A stretch of 64,000 nucleotides of DNA from Gnetum montanum (GCA_015680685.1 MNCI01022611.1:1165139-1229138), one strand, 5' to 3'; shown: positions 10,466-23,315, counted from the stretch's first letter. Translations and numbers: made by a program. Notes: generated from the letters alone by a model not told the origin.

Positions 10466-11067
10466 TGACATCCCATCCCCAGATGTCATGGAAAATGTCA
10501 AATATACGATATATTAGACATTATGTATGTGAAGAAAATATACCAAATGTAAAATATATGTGATATTCAACATTATGTATAAGGAAAATAATAGGAAAAT
10601 GCAAAAATATAAAGAAAAGAATGCTTTATTGATATGGAATAGCATATCCAGATTATGCTCTAAGAGTGTCCCTTGGGGTTTTCTTCCTTCGGTATCTATC
10701 CCTTAGAGGTAATCCATCACTACCACAATGATTAGGCTTATAACCTAACTAGAAGGGTGGCTAGTTTACTTCCTATCGCACTTCACCTGACTTCCCATGA
10801 CTTGCTTGTACCAACTCTGCCACTTCACAACTTACTTGTACCAACTTTTCCATTCCATGCCTAGCACGACCTCTAACCCCAAGTATAAATGCCTTCAGTC
10901 AAGCCCCCAAAGGTTACCTTAAGAGACATGTCCATTATAACAACATTCCCTTTCAGGTCTCATTTACAATTACCCTTTTAGGTCTTATTAAGATAATAAT
11001 AACACTTGTTATGAAGAGACACCATCTTCATTAGCTGGCAACATCATTTAGGAATGGGGATTTGACA
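10466..11067 (-). repeat. 5' LTR of the CCR4-carrying element (602 bp)
   Basis: On the minus strand it starts TGTCAAATCCCC (11067) and ends GGGGATGGGATGTCA (10466), so TG...CA termini with a short imperfect inverted repeat. About half of it is matched by the partial LTR at 5935-6219. No convincing 5-bp target duplication could be paired. Confidence 0.75.
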
Positions 11068-11073
11068 TCAATG

Positions 11074-13090
11074 ATTGCTACCAGAGTTCTAGAGTGTATG
11101 AAATGTCATTTAATGTTACTTTGAGTTGTTTATGAGCTCCAAATAAGTTCCCCCTTGAGCTTTCATGTTGGGAATACCACCATTATCATGGAAAAATGGA
11201 TCCCTAGTGTAGAAGAACCATGCAAGTTAGATCTAGGCCAATTTTAACCTCAATCAATTGCACATGTCATCCTTTAGGGTTAACTTGGGTCAAGGACTAG
11301 GGTTTGGTGTTAAATTTCGGTCATTTTGGGTATTTCTAAGAATTTTCTAGACTTTTCCCATTTTTTCCATGTTGGGACTAGGATTCTTAGTATATAAAAC
11401 TATGGAGAATCATTTTTAACCTTTTGACATCAATTTTCTAACGTTTGAATGCTCCAAACAATGTTAGCAAGGTCCTAGAGTGCATGCAAGTTCAATTAAT
11501 GTTGTTCTGAAATAGTAATGGATTCTAAATAGGTTTTCCCTTTAATTTACATGCTGAGTATCATGGAGGAAAATTTCCTAGTGTGAATACACCATAAAAC
11601 ATAGATCTAGCCTAGTTTTGACTTCAATTAATCATGCATGTTAGCCTCTAGGACTATCATGGTCAAAGACTAGGGTTTGGGGTCAAATTTAGTTATTTTA
11701 TTTGTTTTTGAAGTGTTTTTTGAGCTTTCCCCCTTTTCTTTAATTCTAGGGTTTCCATGCTCAATGTAGAAAATTTGGGAAAAATATTTTTTATCATTTT
11801 TTATGATTTTCAATCATGCATGTAGGTCCTTGAGTTTGTTAGTGATGATAGTCAATGCCTGGTGTCACAATTTTGTTATTTTGAAGGTTGATGAGTAATT
11901 TCTGGGCTTCCCTCCCTTTCTCCATGCTAGGGCTTTCATGCCCAGCATGGAAAAATGGGGGTAAATCTTTTTGATCATTTTTTGTTACTTTTAGTTATGC
12001 ATGTAGGCTTTCAAGGTTGCTGGTGTCAATTGCTAATACTTGATATCAAAATTTGTTTGTTTCAATGATTATAAGCCATTTTTTGAGCTTCACCCCTTTT
12101 TCTCATGTTGGGGCTTCCATGCTAAATGTGGAAAATTTGGGAAAAGCTTTTTGTTCATTTTTGATCACTTTCAATTATGCATGTAGGCTTCCAAGGTTGT
12201 CAATGTCAACTGCTATCATCTGACATACAAATTTGGTTGTTTCAAGGTCCACTAGGTATTTTTTGGGCTTCCCCCATTTTCCAAGCTAGGGCTTCCATGC
12301 TTAGCATGGAAAATTAGGGAGAAAGCTTTTTTAGCCTTTTATGATCATTCTAGCTATGCATGAGTGTCTATAGGGTTGCTGGTATTGGCCATCAATGCCT
12401 AGGGTCAAGATCTAATCATTTTAGAGACTGTGAGGAGCTTTTTTCCATACTAAAGGTGGAAGGATTAGGGTGGAAGAGGTATCTCCCAATGAACAAAGTC
12501 TAATTTGGGCTAGATTGACAACCAATTGACCATGCATGTCAACCTCCATGGTTACTGATGTCGACGTTCAATGTTGGGTGTCAAGATTTGATAATTTGGA
12601 GGTTTCTAAGTGCCTCATGTAGTCTCCACCCTTTTTCCATGTTGAAAATGGTGGCTGCAATCTAGATAAGAGGGGGATGATATTTTTGTGCCATATTTGA
12701 CCACTTTTGGGGCTTTTAGAATCTCTAGACAGTTCTAGCAAGGTCTAGGGATCACTAAGCATCAAGAAATGGATATTAGGTCATCAATTTAGGTTATTTT
12801 TGGCTTTCTCCCCATCTATCCAAGCTAAGGGTGAGCGGCTCAACATGGAAGAAGTCTTCCCTAGCATAAAAAACACAAAATCCTAGATTTCAACCAGTTT
12901 TGACTAGGTTTTGTGGGGTTCCAAGGCTACCAAAGATGCTTGGATGGGTTCTAAGTCAAGTGGGGTCCATTTTGGGGTCAAAATTGTGCTAGATGGATGT
13001 TTGAAGGCTAGAGTGAGTGTTACTCCCCTTCTTCCACATTGGGCACTACTACCCCAATGTGGAAATCCATGGTGCTTAGCCTTGCTCATG
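11074..13090. repeat. Tandem array of ~183-bp units
   Basis: A landmark of the type GCATGTAGGCTTCCAAGGTTG recurs near 11074, 11263, 11450, 11632, 11818, 12000, 12178, 12355, 12530, 12720 and 12910, giving eleven diverged units of 175-190 bp. Each unit also has a second landmark, CTTCCATGCT-AGCATGGAAA, often a hairpin: 12293-12300 with 12304-12311, and 13032-13043 with 13053-13064 (12-bp perfect stem). There is no continuous reading frame. Confidence 0.75.
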
Positions 13091-13681
13091 TCTTGCCCAC
13101 TTTTGGAAACTTGAGTTGAAAAAGATAGGTTTGGATTACCAAAAATACTAAAATATTTGTAATTCTAATGAATTTGTAAAATAATAGGTATTTTTCAATG
13201 ATGTGCATGCCATTCTCAGTGTATATGCATGGGGTTAGAGTTTCCATAATGTTTTAAGTGTCAAAATTGCAAAAAAAACTCAGCATTGATGCAAGTTTTG
13301 GTCAAAAGTGAAGGTGCAGGGTGGGGCCCATAGTCCAAGAATTTAACATTTTGGAAAGTGAAGTTTTTTTCCACCCAAAACAAATGTGAACTAGACTCCC
13401 CTCCCCCAACCTCTTTTATTTTAGTACACTTGTAGTTATGGTGCACTAAATTGGTAGTTGAGGTTTCATTTAGGTTTTAGATGTATTTTATATGTGAAAA
13501 ATTTGACACTTTTGATCATAAATATTATTCTATAGTAATAGTGCATTGGAGGAGAGCTCTGAAAAACATTCTTGTGGCAACTACAACCAATTTCCAACGT
13601 GGAAGCCTCCCATCTCCCCTGCAACCATCATAGAACTCCTACCTTCTCTTAATCTTCATCATCCTTAGCGTTAAGCCTGCA
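13091..13681. other. Non-coding stretch upstream of a spliced gene remnant
   Basis: AT-rich. Its position just before the first candidate exon makes it the possible promoter region, but no element can be identified with confidence. Confidence 0.35.
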
Positions 13682-14639
13682 ATGGAACCCAAGTAGTGAG
13701 GGGGAAAGAGCAAAAATTCCATGATATAGAGGATAGATAAACATGGTCAAAATCTAGAAGAGGTTCCTAGGCCTATCTCCATCCAAGCTTCTTCTGTTGC
13801 TACCTATTTTTGCCTTTATTTCTTGTGGTTTTTCAAGTTTTTCACTTCCTAGGTGTTGAGGTTATTTTTTCAAATCTAATTTAGTGGAGGGATTAAAATA
13901 GAATTTTGATGAAATTACATCTCCTATTTTAGCTGCTCCCATGTAGATTTATAATTGTTTCATCACTTTAGCTTTGGTAGATTTGATTTTGAAAATAGGG
14001 CTTGTTGTTTTATGCCTTTTTAACAAACCTTTGAAATATGGCCATTTTTTTAGATCTAGGCCTTAGGATTTATTAAAATTAAAATTTAACAAAATCCTAC
14101 CCCATTATTTTGATCTAAATTTTAATGGGTTTCAATGTTTTTGGCCATTTTGACTGTTTCCATGGCTATATGAAATCTAGGTTTTGAGATTTTTGAAGTT
14201 TTAGCATGCAAAAGAAAGTAATGTTGTGTATTTTTCTTGGTAACATTGAAGGTTATGGGTTTTAACCCTTTTTTAAGCTTTCTAATCGCTATTTTCTCAT
14301 TTAATTTTATTTTGAAATGAAGAAGTTATGTTTTTTTTTTCTAACATTGCACAGTTAAGTTGTTTGTGCCACTTTTGTAATTTTATGTAACTTTGCAATT
14401 TTTTTCTAAGTAGCAAAGTTTTTGGCTATTTTCTAGTGACATCTACATAGGCATTAATTTAATCTTTTAAATGGTGGTGGAATCACTCCATTTGAATCTC
14501 AAACACCTTTTTTATGAATTTTTTGCTATGGATGTGTGAATCAAGGCAAAACTCACGATTGTAGTACATAACCCATTCAAAAATAGAAGTGGTTGATATG
14601 CATAACTTATGTTTTTCTTCTTTGAACATGTAAAATCAA

Positions 14640-15010
14640 TGCTTAATTTTTCTTTTTCAAGAAGAGTAAAATATTTTTTCTATTTTAAATATGCTTTTAC
14701 TATGATTACATATCTTTTTTCTAAGTTTATCATGCTCTTTTCTAAATTTGTGCATAGCTTAGATGATTTTTCCAAATTTATGCATGCTTTGCATAATTTA
14801 GATATTTTTTCTAAACTTATGCATAGTTTAGATGTTTTTTTTTTTTTCCAAATTCATACATGCTTTGTATAATTTAGATGTTTTTTTCTAAACTTATTCT
14901 TGCTTTTTCTGAATTTATGCATAATGTAGATGCTATTTTCTATATTTATTCACAACTTGCATGTTTTTTTCAAGCTCATGCATAACGTAGATGCTTTTTC
15001 TAGATTTATG
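14640..15010 (+). repeat. Degenerate 45-55-bp tandem repeat
   Basis: Units of the form TTTAGATG-T-rich-CTAAACTTATGCATA repeat about seven times within the presumed first intron of the + strand gene remnant. The frame at 14609-14872 is a translation of this repeat. Confidence 0.6.
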
Positions 15011-15084
15011 CATAATTTAGGCTAGGACTTAGTTTTAGCTATAATGTTTTGATTATAAAGGCTATATGGTAACAATGCTTTTCT

Positions 15085-15345
15085 GGAATTTCTTAACCTA
15101 ATTTAGATAAATATCTAAGAGCTTTTTACATAGGCTAATTTCACCCCTAACTGAGGAATTTTTTTCTAAATTTATTAAGAAATTCCAATTGGTCATGATG
15201 CAAGGTTATGGAAGTTTGTAATAATGTTTTCTTGTGGAATTACTTAGACTAATTTAGATAAACACCTTAGAGCTTTTTACATAGGCCAATTTCACATCTG
15301 ACTAGATGTTTATCCAAATTTGTTAAGTAATTTCAATTGGTCATA
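15085..15345 (+). repeat. Two-copy direct repeat (~150-bp period)
   Basis: 15088-15200 and 15235-15345 share CTAATTTAGATAAA, GAGCTTTTTACATAGG and AATTGGTCAT in order, so a local tandem duplication. Confidence 0.7.
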
Positions 15346-18300
15346 ATTTTTTTTGTGCTTTGCTTCATGCAAGGTCTTCTTGAGGCCTATCCTCATCATA
15401 GTGGAGCTAGTTGGTATTTTGTTCTACATTGGTCATTCCAAGTCCAGCACCCCACCATGTGACATGCCTCTTGGAAAGCTCTCATTGTGGCTTTGGCCTA
15501 GGGCAAGGGACTTCCTTGCCTATCTCCTTAGGAACTTTAGTGTGATGTTGTCGTCACACTTATCCATAGATGCAATTGGGGTTATTATGGAGACCCTATT
15601 ACCTTGGGAATCTAGCTTGAATGCCAAATATGTTAGTGATAGGGCACTTCCTAAGACTATAGGGGGACCAACAAATGTCATAAGTCCATGTGACCTTTCA
15701 GAGATTTGGACGATGCCAAAGTATAGTCAGTATAATACTAAAAATACTCTAATGGTGGCACACAGAGCCCACACATTATTTCAAAACCTTTTTGGCACTG
15801 TGTACCATTTACAATGGTAAACATGGTTATTGTAATGCTTTTATGCTTTCGGCTTGATTACCTTACCTAACTTCAGTAATTTAATTTCTTGCAAGTACAA
15901 GGTCAATGATTAGGGCTTGATCATCAATGATCAAATCCTGGAACTAGCTCAAACTACTTTAGATAAATTCACCAAGATTCCTCAAGTCAAAGCTATTGTT
16001 TATCAATAGTTAAGAGGGCACTTTGATGAATATGCCACCAAGTTTAACCTTGTATACAAAAAGTGCAAGGATGATGAGATGATGCATAGCTAGTGGGTAG
16101 ATGCTGATAGCATGGATCAAATCCTTGTAGCTCGAACCTCCACATCATAGAAGAAAAGTAAATATGAACATATAGCTTCTAGTTTTTTATTGCTCTAAGT
16201 GTTTTATTACTTTTCTTGGTTGTTGAAATTGCTCATTTGATGGTAACCTTTGGTTATTGCTTCGTAGGACCTTCCACCTCAGCTGATGTTATTATACCAC
16301 TTTCATGTTCATGTCTTGAGGATACCCCCTTTCTAAAGTTTGGTGATGTGACATCAACATAGTAGTGGCTAAAGGGAGAGGAACCTATATACATCCAAGT
16401 GAACATCTAGCATGCAATTCTACTTGATGTATTCATGGCACATATCCCATCCATTCCTACTATAGAGATGCTACATGTCATCAACTACTTTGATAAGAAG
16501 GTTAGTCATTTTATTATCATAATCCAAGGTGTTAAGGTGAACATGGGCATAGGTGCTGGCCTCTTTCGTAATTTTTTTAGTATCCTTGCTAATGGGGAAA
16601 AGGTTCCCACCAAGATAGTAAGGAAATTAGGCCATCACAAAGAAGTTCTAGAGTTTCTTGGTGCCAACATGGACCACCCTGGAATTTTGATGGATAGATT
16701 CATGAACCTTGATGCAAATGAGTCATATCCTTTGTTTAGGTCTCATGCATTCCCCAAGCTGTTATCACAAAACAAGGTAATTGGCCTAGCACAACGGTGG
16801 ATCTTTAAGAAGGTCCTAATGAAGAACATCAAATTTGATTGAGTAGCTACTTTGACTACTGGGCTTCAAGAGGAGATCCTTAGACTCCGTGTTGACACCT
16901 CTACAATAATTCATATGCACTTTGCATTTTTGTAGGTTATCTAAAGAGGTTTTTGGAGTTTTTGGTGTGTATAGGAATGGACAATGGGTTTCCCAGGGTC
17001 CAAACCAACTTTCTAGGCCTTGGATAAAGCACATTTATCCAATAGTGCAGGCCTAGAACCCACCAAAGAATATGGATGAAACATTATCCATCACCACTAA
17101 GAATCTTGATGTTAAACAATATAAGTCTCCCAATAGTACTAATGATGATAAGCCCCTCTTGTTTCCTACTAGTGTCCACGATGATAGATGATAATGTATG
17201 GAGGCCAAATGAACAGCTAGAAAGAAACTCAAGAGGCCTATGGAGGAGGCACCCCTAGCATCAGATCAACCTTTTTTGAAGAAGCTTAAGTTTAAGCTTA
17301 AGCCATCATAGTAGGAAATTGTAGGTATACTTTTAAATTTGGCTATTTCATATTCTAAATTTTATGGCTATTTTTATGGTTTCATGTGTTAACCAATTTT
17401 CTATGTGCTATGGTTGTAGACAATTGTTAGGCTATGGCAACCTAAGCTACTATGGAAGTAGAAAAAATACATGTAGAAGAGGCACTCCTAAAGCAACCTA
17501 TCGTTTAAAGACTTTTCAATGCTAATATAGATGATTTAGATGCCATGTTTGGTGAGGTGGTACTTGGTACCTCTCCTATCATCATCCCAAAGGAGGAAGA
17601 GAAGGAAGAGCCAGGTATGCCTATGCCTTAATATTGTCATTATATTGCATTGTTTATCTTTGGTTATCATCTTAACCTTTTGATGATAATTATGCTTATA
17701 GTAGTTCCTAAACCACCATCTCAAGCTCCCATCCCTAAGTTTGTATGAAACCATGGGTAGAGACTCCAAACAAAGTATAGTTCTTTTGTGGGATGGCTAA
17801 GGACATTATCGATCAATTACATCCGGTTGCATCTAAGATAGGTCAAAATTTGGTTTTATGTACTTCAATCATGGGCTTTTCTTGCATTATGGCTATTTAA
17901 GGATGTGCTCTATGGTTGTGTTTTATGATTGTGTAGTGCCCTCCTTAGAGTGGAACCCTAGCAAAGACATGGAGATAGACTCCTTACCTAAGATTTCCTC
18001 TTATGTGTCTAGTGTACCCATGATGTTGTACAGGATTGCTACTAATTTAATGATGTCATCTATAAAAACTTTATGGGAGCTAGAGAGGTCTAGTGAATCC
18101 CTATGGGAGGAAGTTGTGACTATAAGGGAAAATACTCAAAGAAAAGAGGACATGATTAGAGATCTCTAATACTATAAAGCCTTTATGGAAGCCCAAGTAG
18201 CTAACTCAAGGAAGTTATAGGGAGATCATGTGGGCCGACTACTGGCATGTTGTTCAGGACAAAGTAGTGGTCCTACGAGAGATGGTTGAACAATGTATGT

Positions 18301-19289
18301 AGATGGACCTCATCTCCCAAAATCTTGAAAACAAGAATAATCATTGCACTTGGATCCTAGAGTGGGGCAAGACACAAAAGGTCCACAAGAAACAGTATAA
18401 GGCTGATCATGGGGCCTACCTAAAGAGGCTTAAAGGAGTTGGTTGAATGGTGTAAGAGAGAGTTGTTCATTCAGGGGATCCAAGAGGAGAGTGCTTATCA
18501 ATTTTTTTAAAAGTACTCTCAAGGAGGAGCAATCCCCTACTCTTTAAATTACCATGGTTGCAGGTGAGACCTCTAAAACTACTACTACTCATGAGCATCC
18601 TACTTGGACTTATATAGATAGGTCTAGCATTCTTTCTAGTGTTGATCTTGGAAATGTTATCTAGGTCAACATGATGGAAGGACAAATGCTCCATTGTTTG
18701 GAGGAAGGCCTTCCCATTCTACCCCCAAAAGTAATGGAGTTAGAATCCCTACAAATTTGATATATATTTTATGTTTTAGTCTTTGTTTTTAGTTATGATT
18801 TTGGCTATGGGTTATTAACTAGCTATATGTTGTTGCATTTAAGGCTTCAGGAGACATTGGAAGCCCTAGCGATGAGGTTGAGAATGATCAACCACTTCCT
18901 CCTCTGGATGCCACTTAGTAGCCTCATTTAGTTTAGCTTGTTTGCTATTTGTTTTTTGTTTTCATTTTGATGGCTATGATTAGCCAAGACTATGTTATAG
19001 ATGGTTGTTATTCTTTAACATTCTCACTACACATTGTGGCCACAACTATGTATGTTATGGACAGTTTAATTTAAATATTAATTTTATTTTGGCTATATGC
19101 ATTTATAGTAGTAGTGAATATTGTAAATGTTGTAAACCTTGAAAATGTCTATGTTGATGTTTTTGGTTATAAAATCAAATGGATAATCGATGTGATAATA
19201 GGCTAAGCAAAGAGAGATGTAGTGATAAAAGGGATGTTTGCTAGTTTTAGGCCATTGCAGGTATAGGTTATATATTTTTTCTAGTTTAA

Positions 19290-19445
19290 GGCCATGGTAG
19301 GACATCTCACTAGTTTAGAGTCTTAGTAGAATGTAGTGCTAGTTTAACATCTTAGTGGACATAGTGCCAGTTTAACGTCTTAGCAAACATTAGTGCTAGT
19401 TTAATATCTTAGCAAATATTAGTGCCAATTTAATGTCTTAGTGGA
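19290..19445 (-). repeat. TTAAACTAGCA word array, copy B
   Basis: Minus-strand CTAAGAYRTTAAACTAGCAC repeats about every 35 bp, at least five times. It occupies the same position relative to the protease as the array at 4040-4790. Confidence 0.7.
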
Positions 19446-19649
19446 TGTGGTGTGAAAGAGACACTTTCTTTATGTTTAAAACATAAGTAAAGATAAAAAA
19501 TGTTGTAGCAAACAGGTAAAAATGCAAACAAACTTAAGCTACATGCATAGGCTATGTACATAAAGTGTAAAGTAATAATTGCATATATAATAAACTATAA
19601 ATCAAAAGTAAGGCTATATGGCTATTGGTGCATCTGGCCATAGGGGCAT
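19446..19649. other. Spacer between protease and word array
   Basis: AT-rich, non-coding. It corresponds to 3790-4040 of copy A. Confidence 0.5.
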
Positions 19650-20510
19650 GGGAAGCTTAAGATAAACTTTGCTATGCACATTCTTCCTAATCTTTGCAAG
19701 ATTGGGAAGTGTGTAAGGCCTACTTTGCACAAGCTTGTATTCACCATCCCCTTCACTTACGATGTTAAAAGGGAGTTCATCCCATAATGTATCCCATTAC
19801 CTATCATTGTCATTATTGGCTATCTTGAGCTTTTGTTCTTAATGACTAGGAGCTTCTTTTTGAAATTCTACTTCAAACCCCTATTCTATGTCTACATTGT
19901 TGATAGCTAAGGGACTTGTGTTATCACCATGAATTATGATTTCACCTACTTTATAAGGAAGGTGAATTTCTTGATGGATGGGTGAGGACACAACTCATAA
20001 CTTAGCCAACCAAGGACTTCAAAGCATCAAGTTGAATCTTAGTTTTTCTTTCACCATCAAGAAGTTTGTGATTGAATGGAATTATTCTCTAACTACAAAA
20101 TCCAAAGAGATATATCCCTTGAAGAAAACTCTTGATCCATTGAAGGACTTAAGAGCTATGGTGGTTGTAGGTTGTACTTGCTCAATTAAGCCGAAGTGTT
20201 CAATGATGATTTATGGGATGACACTGGTTGCAACAACATCATCAACATGCACTCAATGTATTTTAAATCATCCTATGTATATGGTTATGAATAAAGGGGC
20301 AGTAGTCACTTCGCCATTCTGGGGATTAACTTTAATTTCACTATTATAAAATGTTAAGGGGGGTGACTTCTCCTCCCCTACTAAGGGAGGAATCATCACT
20401 ACATGGATGGCTTTCTTGTTAGCAAGATTATCCTCACTAATAGGTATGGAAGTTGACATTTTGACTAGCTCCTCACAATGTATGGTGGAAGTCAAGATCA
20501 GGTCATACAA
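19650..20510 (-). pseudogene. Retropepsin domain, Tat-like copy B
   Basis: A minus frame from 20510 carries the same pre-active-site strand as copy A (EIKVNP-GEV). The active site is VHVDDVVATS near 20250-20220, with the catalytic Asp kept but the following Gly changed to Val. After it come LKSFNG, a degenerate LGRPWL block (LCSPWL near 20025), and an HQEIHLPYK segment near 19975. The tail YTLPNL...IRK matches the tail of copy A (YTSPSL...IRK). Several stops interrupt it. The shared end point of both copies supports a family that normally ends after PR. Confidence 0.75.
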
Positions 20511-20689
20511 GCTTAGGGTTGTGTTTTTCTACTTGAGGGATTTCCTAACTTGGTCCACTACACTAAGGAATTTTTTGTCATTATCCATGGGCTTATCATC
20601 CCAGTTGTGCTTTACTTTCTCCATGCATTCCAAAATGCAGACTTCATATTTAGGCTTTAGCTATTGTAGCTCTTCCTTGTTGTTTTCAT

Positions 20690-23315
20690 TGTAGGCTTTG
20701 GTGTCCTCATGTGGCTTGTTAGTTGAAGGGGATGGGGCAGAGGAGGTCATGGGTATAGCTAAAATGGGAGTGGACTTCAGTGGACCCACTTCCTTTCATG
20801 CCTCCATCTACTTATTTCCCTTGTTGTCTAGCTTTTGCTTATGCTTCTTCCCTTATTTGGCTATAGTTTTTTGGTTGTTAGATGTTGGCTATAAGGAAGA
20901 GACAATATCATTGGCCACTACATGGGGTAATTATGTAGTTGGTTGGGCTATGGCTATTTAGGTTGCATTAGGTTGGGAGACCTAAATGATAACATATTTC
21001 CTTGGAGGCATTCATGATGGTACTCTCATAATGAAGGGGGATCTTGAACTATGGGAAGCTGAAGAAGCTCTTTCATTATAGAGGGGTACTTGAATCACAG
21101 ATGGTTCTCTTATAAGGCATTGATTGTGATCAATATTAAATGCTAAAATAACATAGGGGCTATCATTAGCATTCAATGGGTCTTTATAGACCTACATCAA
21201 CTAGTTTTGTGATTGAACTTGGTTAGAGCATCTAAGACTAGTTTCCCCCTACCTATCATCCTTTGTAGGTCATCCTTCAGCACAAGGCAAAATTCTATAT
21301 CATGACTCAGTAGTTGATGATAATGGTAGAAGTAGTTTAGCTTAAAGTATCTAGGAAACTGGGGATCATCCTTCATTGCCCAAGTCAGATCTTTGGCTAT
21401 TTCACATAGTCACTCATGTTTCTTTCAAGTGGCTTCCATCATTTGTTTATGTTGCATGTGTTCACTTCTTAATAGTTGTTCTAGCAACTCAGATGGTTTT
21501 AATGGCAATGTGGTGTATTTAGACCTATCCTTCCATGTTAATGTAGTGATCCTAGAAGTTCATGGTTGGTTATTGTAGTCATTGGTGGCGGCCTTGGGTA
21601 GGTTGACCTTCGACCCTTAGTTTGTGATCTTGGTTTCCTTGGTTATAGTTGCTATAGTAGTATTGTTTTGTTTGGCCTTTTTATTGTCTCTTTGATTGTG
21701 TTGATTTTTATATGATATATAGGCTGGATCATGGATGGCCTCCACAACATCCTCTATATTTTTAATCTGTGAGAATGCTTGACTAAGAGACTATGGATCA
21801 AGATAGTAGAGTTTATATTTGATGTATTCATTAACTACTTCCTTGAATAATGCTAACAAATGTGCTTCAGCTATGGGCTATGGTATTTCATTCAGTAGTT
21901 CATTCCACAACTAAATGATTTTCTATATGGGTTCTAAGGACCCCTGCTTGACCTTCATGAGTTTGTCAAGCATTTTTTCAGCCTTCAAGTTATACTTGAT
22001 GTGGTTGACAAACTATGCCACTAAGTCCTCCAAAGGGGATATGAACCATCTAGGCAATGCACGATACCAATCAAGTGCTTTCCTAGTCAAAGACATATGG
22101 AAAATCCTTATGATGGTATGAGGATATGGATATAAGAGTAAACATTTAGATTAAAAGGTAATAAGATGAGCATTAGGATCACCTTCTTCATTATATTTGC
22201 TAAATTGGAGAATGGGGACACCAAAAGGAAGCATCAAGTGTGGAACTATAGGACTTATGGGATCATCCTGGTAGAAGTCCATAATGTTTATGGCTTGTAT
22301 GGTAGAGGCTTTAAGCCTTTTCAACTCCTCCATTAGGTCTTTGATCATTTAGAAAGCTTAATCCAAGCCTTGCAATGGCCCCATAGGTTATGAGGTTTGC
22401 ACATAAGGTTTTGGCATCTATTGCAAGACTTCTAGCCACATTATGGGTTGCATGATAGAAGGAAAAGGTTGTGCTATGGTTGTGGCTTGTGGGCCAAAAA
22501 AAGAAAAAAGTTGTTTGTGCTGGTACTTGAGGCACAAATGGGACAAATGTGATGTGTGGCCCCTATGTTGCTTGGGATACCATGGTGAAGCCCACATGAG
22601 TACTTAATGGTTTTGTAGTGGTAAAAACCACTATTTATGGTTGTATATATCGAGATTATGTTGCAAATGGCATTGATGTGCTATAGTTGGTTATTTGTGG
22701 CATTGTTTGAGTATGATGTATGGCTATAACTGGTGTAGGATCTACCATAGTAGGGTACGAAGGAGTGGAAAATGGTGGAACCATGCCCATGGAGAAAACA
22801 AAAGCATTAGGGGAAGGTTCTGTGACTTTGGGGGATGTTTGTTGGAACATTCCTTCAAGGATGTTTTTAACCTTAGATTCTGCCTTAAATTCATCCTCCT
22901 CCTCCTGTTGTTCCTTAAAGGTAGGCTTGTCATCTTCCTCTTCCATGGCAATCATTTGGGCTAGGATGCTAGAATAGATGTCATTAAGAGGAATTTCTTC
23001 ATATAAGAAAGGGATGAACTCTTTACCACCCCTATGTATGAGCTCAAACTTCCTTTTGGCCTTAGCTTCAATTAATTGGTTTAGCATGCCTACATGTATT
23101 TTGGCACAAATGAAGTTATAACGATCTTCACTTATGTCTACAAAATCACAAGTCTCTTCTCTAACCCTCAAACATCACCTACACTCAATGATGGTAGGGT
23201 CTTTAGGATCATACACCCTCATGGCTTGTTGGCTATGATTTTTGCTAGTGAAGGTGAAGGGCAATTGGTGGACCTTTGGAAAGACATGGCTATAGTCTTG
23301 ATAATGGCTTAAAAT
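20690..23315 (-). pseudogene. gag-like polyprotein part, Tat-like copy B
   Basis: Minus strand. Around 23120-22980 it reads YNFICAKIHVG, parallel to YNFVCAKIQVG of copy A at about 480-515, and LYEEIPL resembles the matching stretch there. The gag core at 22350-21900 has Y-N-EE-DPNAHL, SLTRKALDWYRALP and a LMKVKQG block. The linker to PR (about 21300-20690) is Pro/Ser/Lys-rich. Stops occur at Gln codons and at one Arg (CGA to TGA). A start cannot be fixed; an ATG near 23288 is the most upstream candidate. Degraded. Confidence 0.7.

Larger units (their letters stand above)
5935..11067 (-). mobile_element. LTR element without gag/pol, carrying a CCR4-like gene copy
   Basis: Read on the minus strand: 5' LTR 11067-10466, PBS-like site 10462-10444, internal region, polypurine tract 6232-6220, and a partial 3' LTR 6219-5935. 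The LTRs begin TGTCA and end TGTCA. The internal region (about 4.2 kb) shows no gag, protease, RT or INT in any frame. It does contain a nearly complete, intronless deadenylase-like sequence in the sense direction and a 5S rRNA-like fragment, also in the sense direction. This is the layout expected of a retroelement that captured host transcripts, as the maize element Bs1 did. Later insertion of a processed pseudogene is not excluded. The far end of the 3' LTR is missing. Confidence 0.6.
13682..18918 (+). pseudogene. Remnant of an unrecognised spliced gene
   Basis: I do not recognise the product. Candidate exons: 13682-13805 (starts MEPK, basic); 15370-15830 (hydrophobic then charged, long open frame); 15905-16157; 16268-16910; 17420-17614; 17702-18175; and an acidic tail ending at a stop at 18916. 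Three gaps have plausible GT-AG boundaries with a pyrimidine- or T-rich 3' part: 16158-16267, 17321-17419 (donor GTAGGT or GTATAC) and 17615-17701. Across the last one the frame EEEKEEP continues as VVPKPP. The region at 18060-18165 looks like a coiled coil (heptad-like Leu/Glu/Arg). Several TAG/TAA/TGA stops show it is dead. It lies antisense to the Tat-like gag-PR copy B; extra antisense genes are known from Tat-lineage retroelements, so it may be element cargo. Confidence 0.5.

Noticed and set aside
11074-13090. CRISPR-like or coding repeat
   Set aside because: Units are ~183 bp, diverged, without constant short repeats and variable spacers, and without an open frame.
22695-22977. Plus-strand ORFs opposite the gag of copy B
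   Set aside because: No domain; they mirror the minus-strand frame that aligns with copy A.
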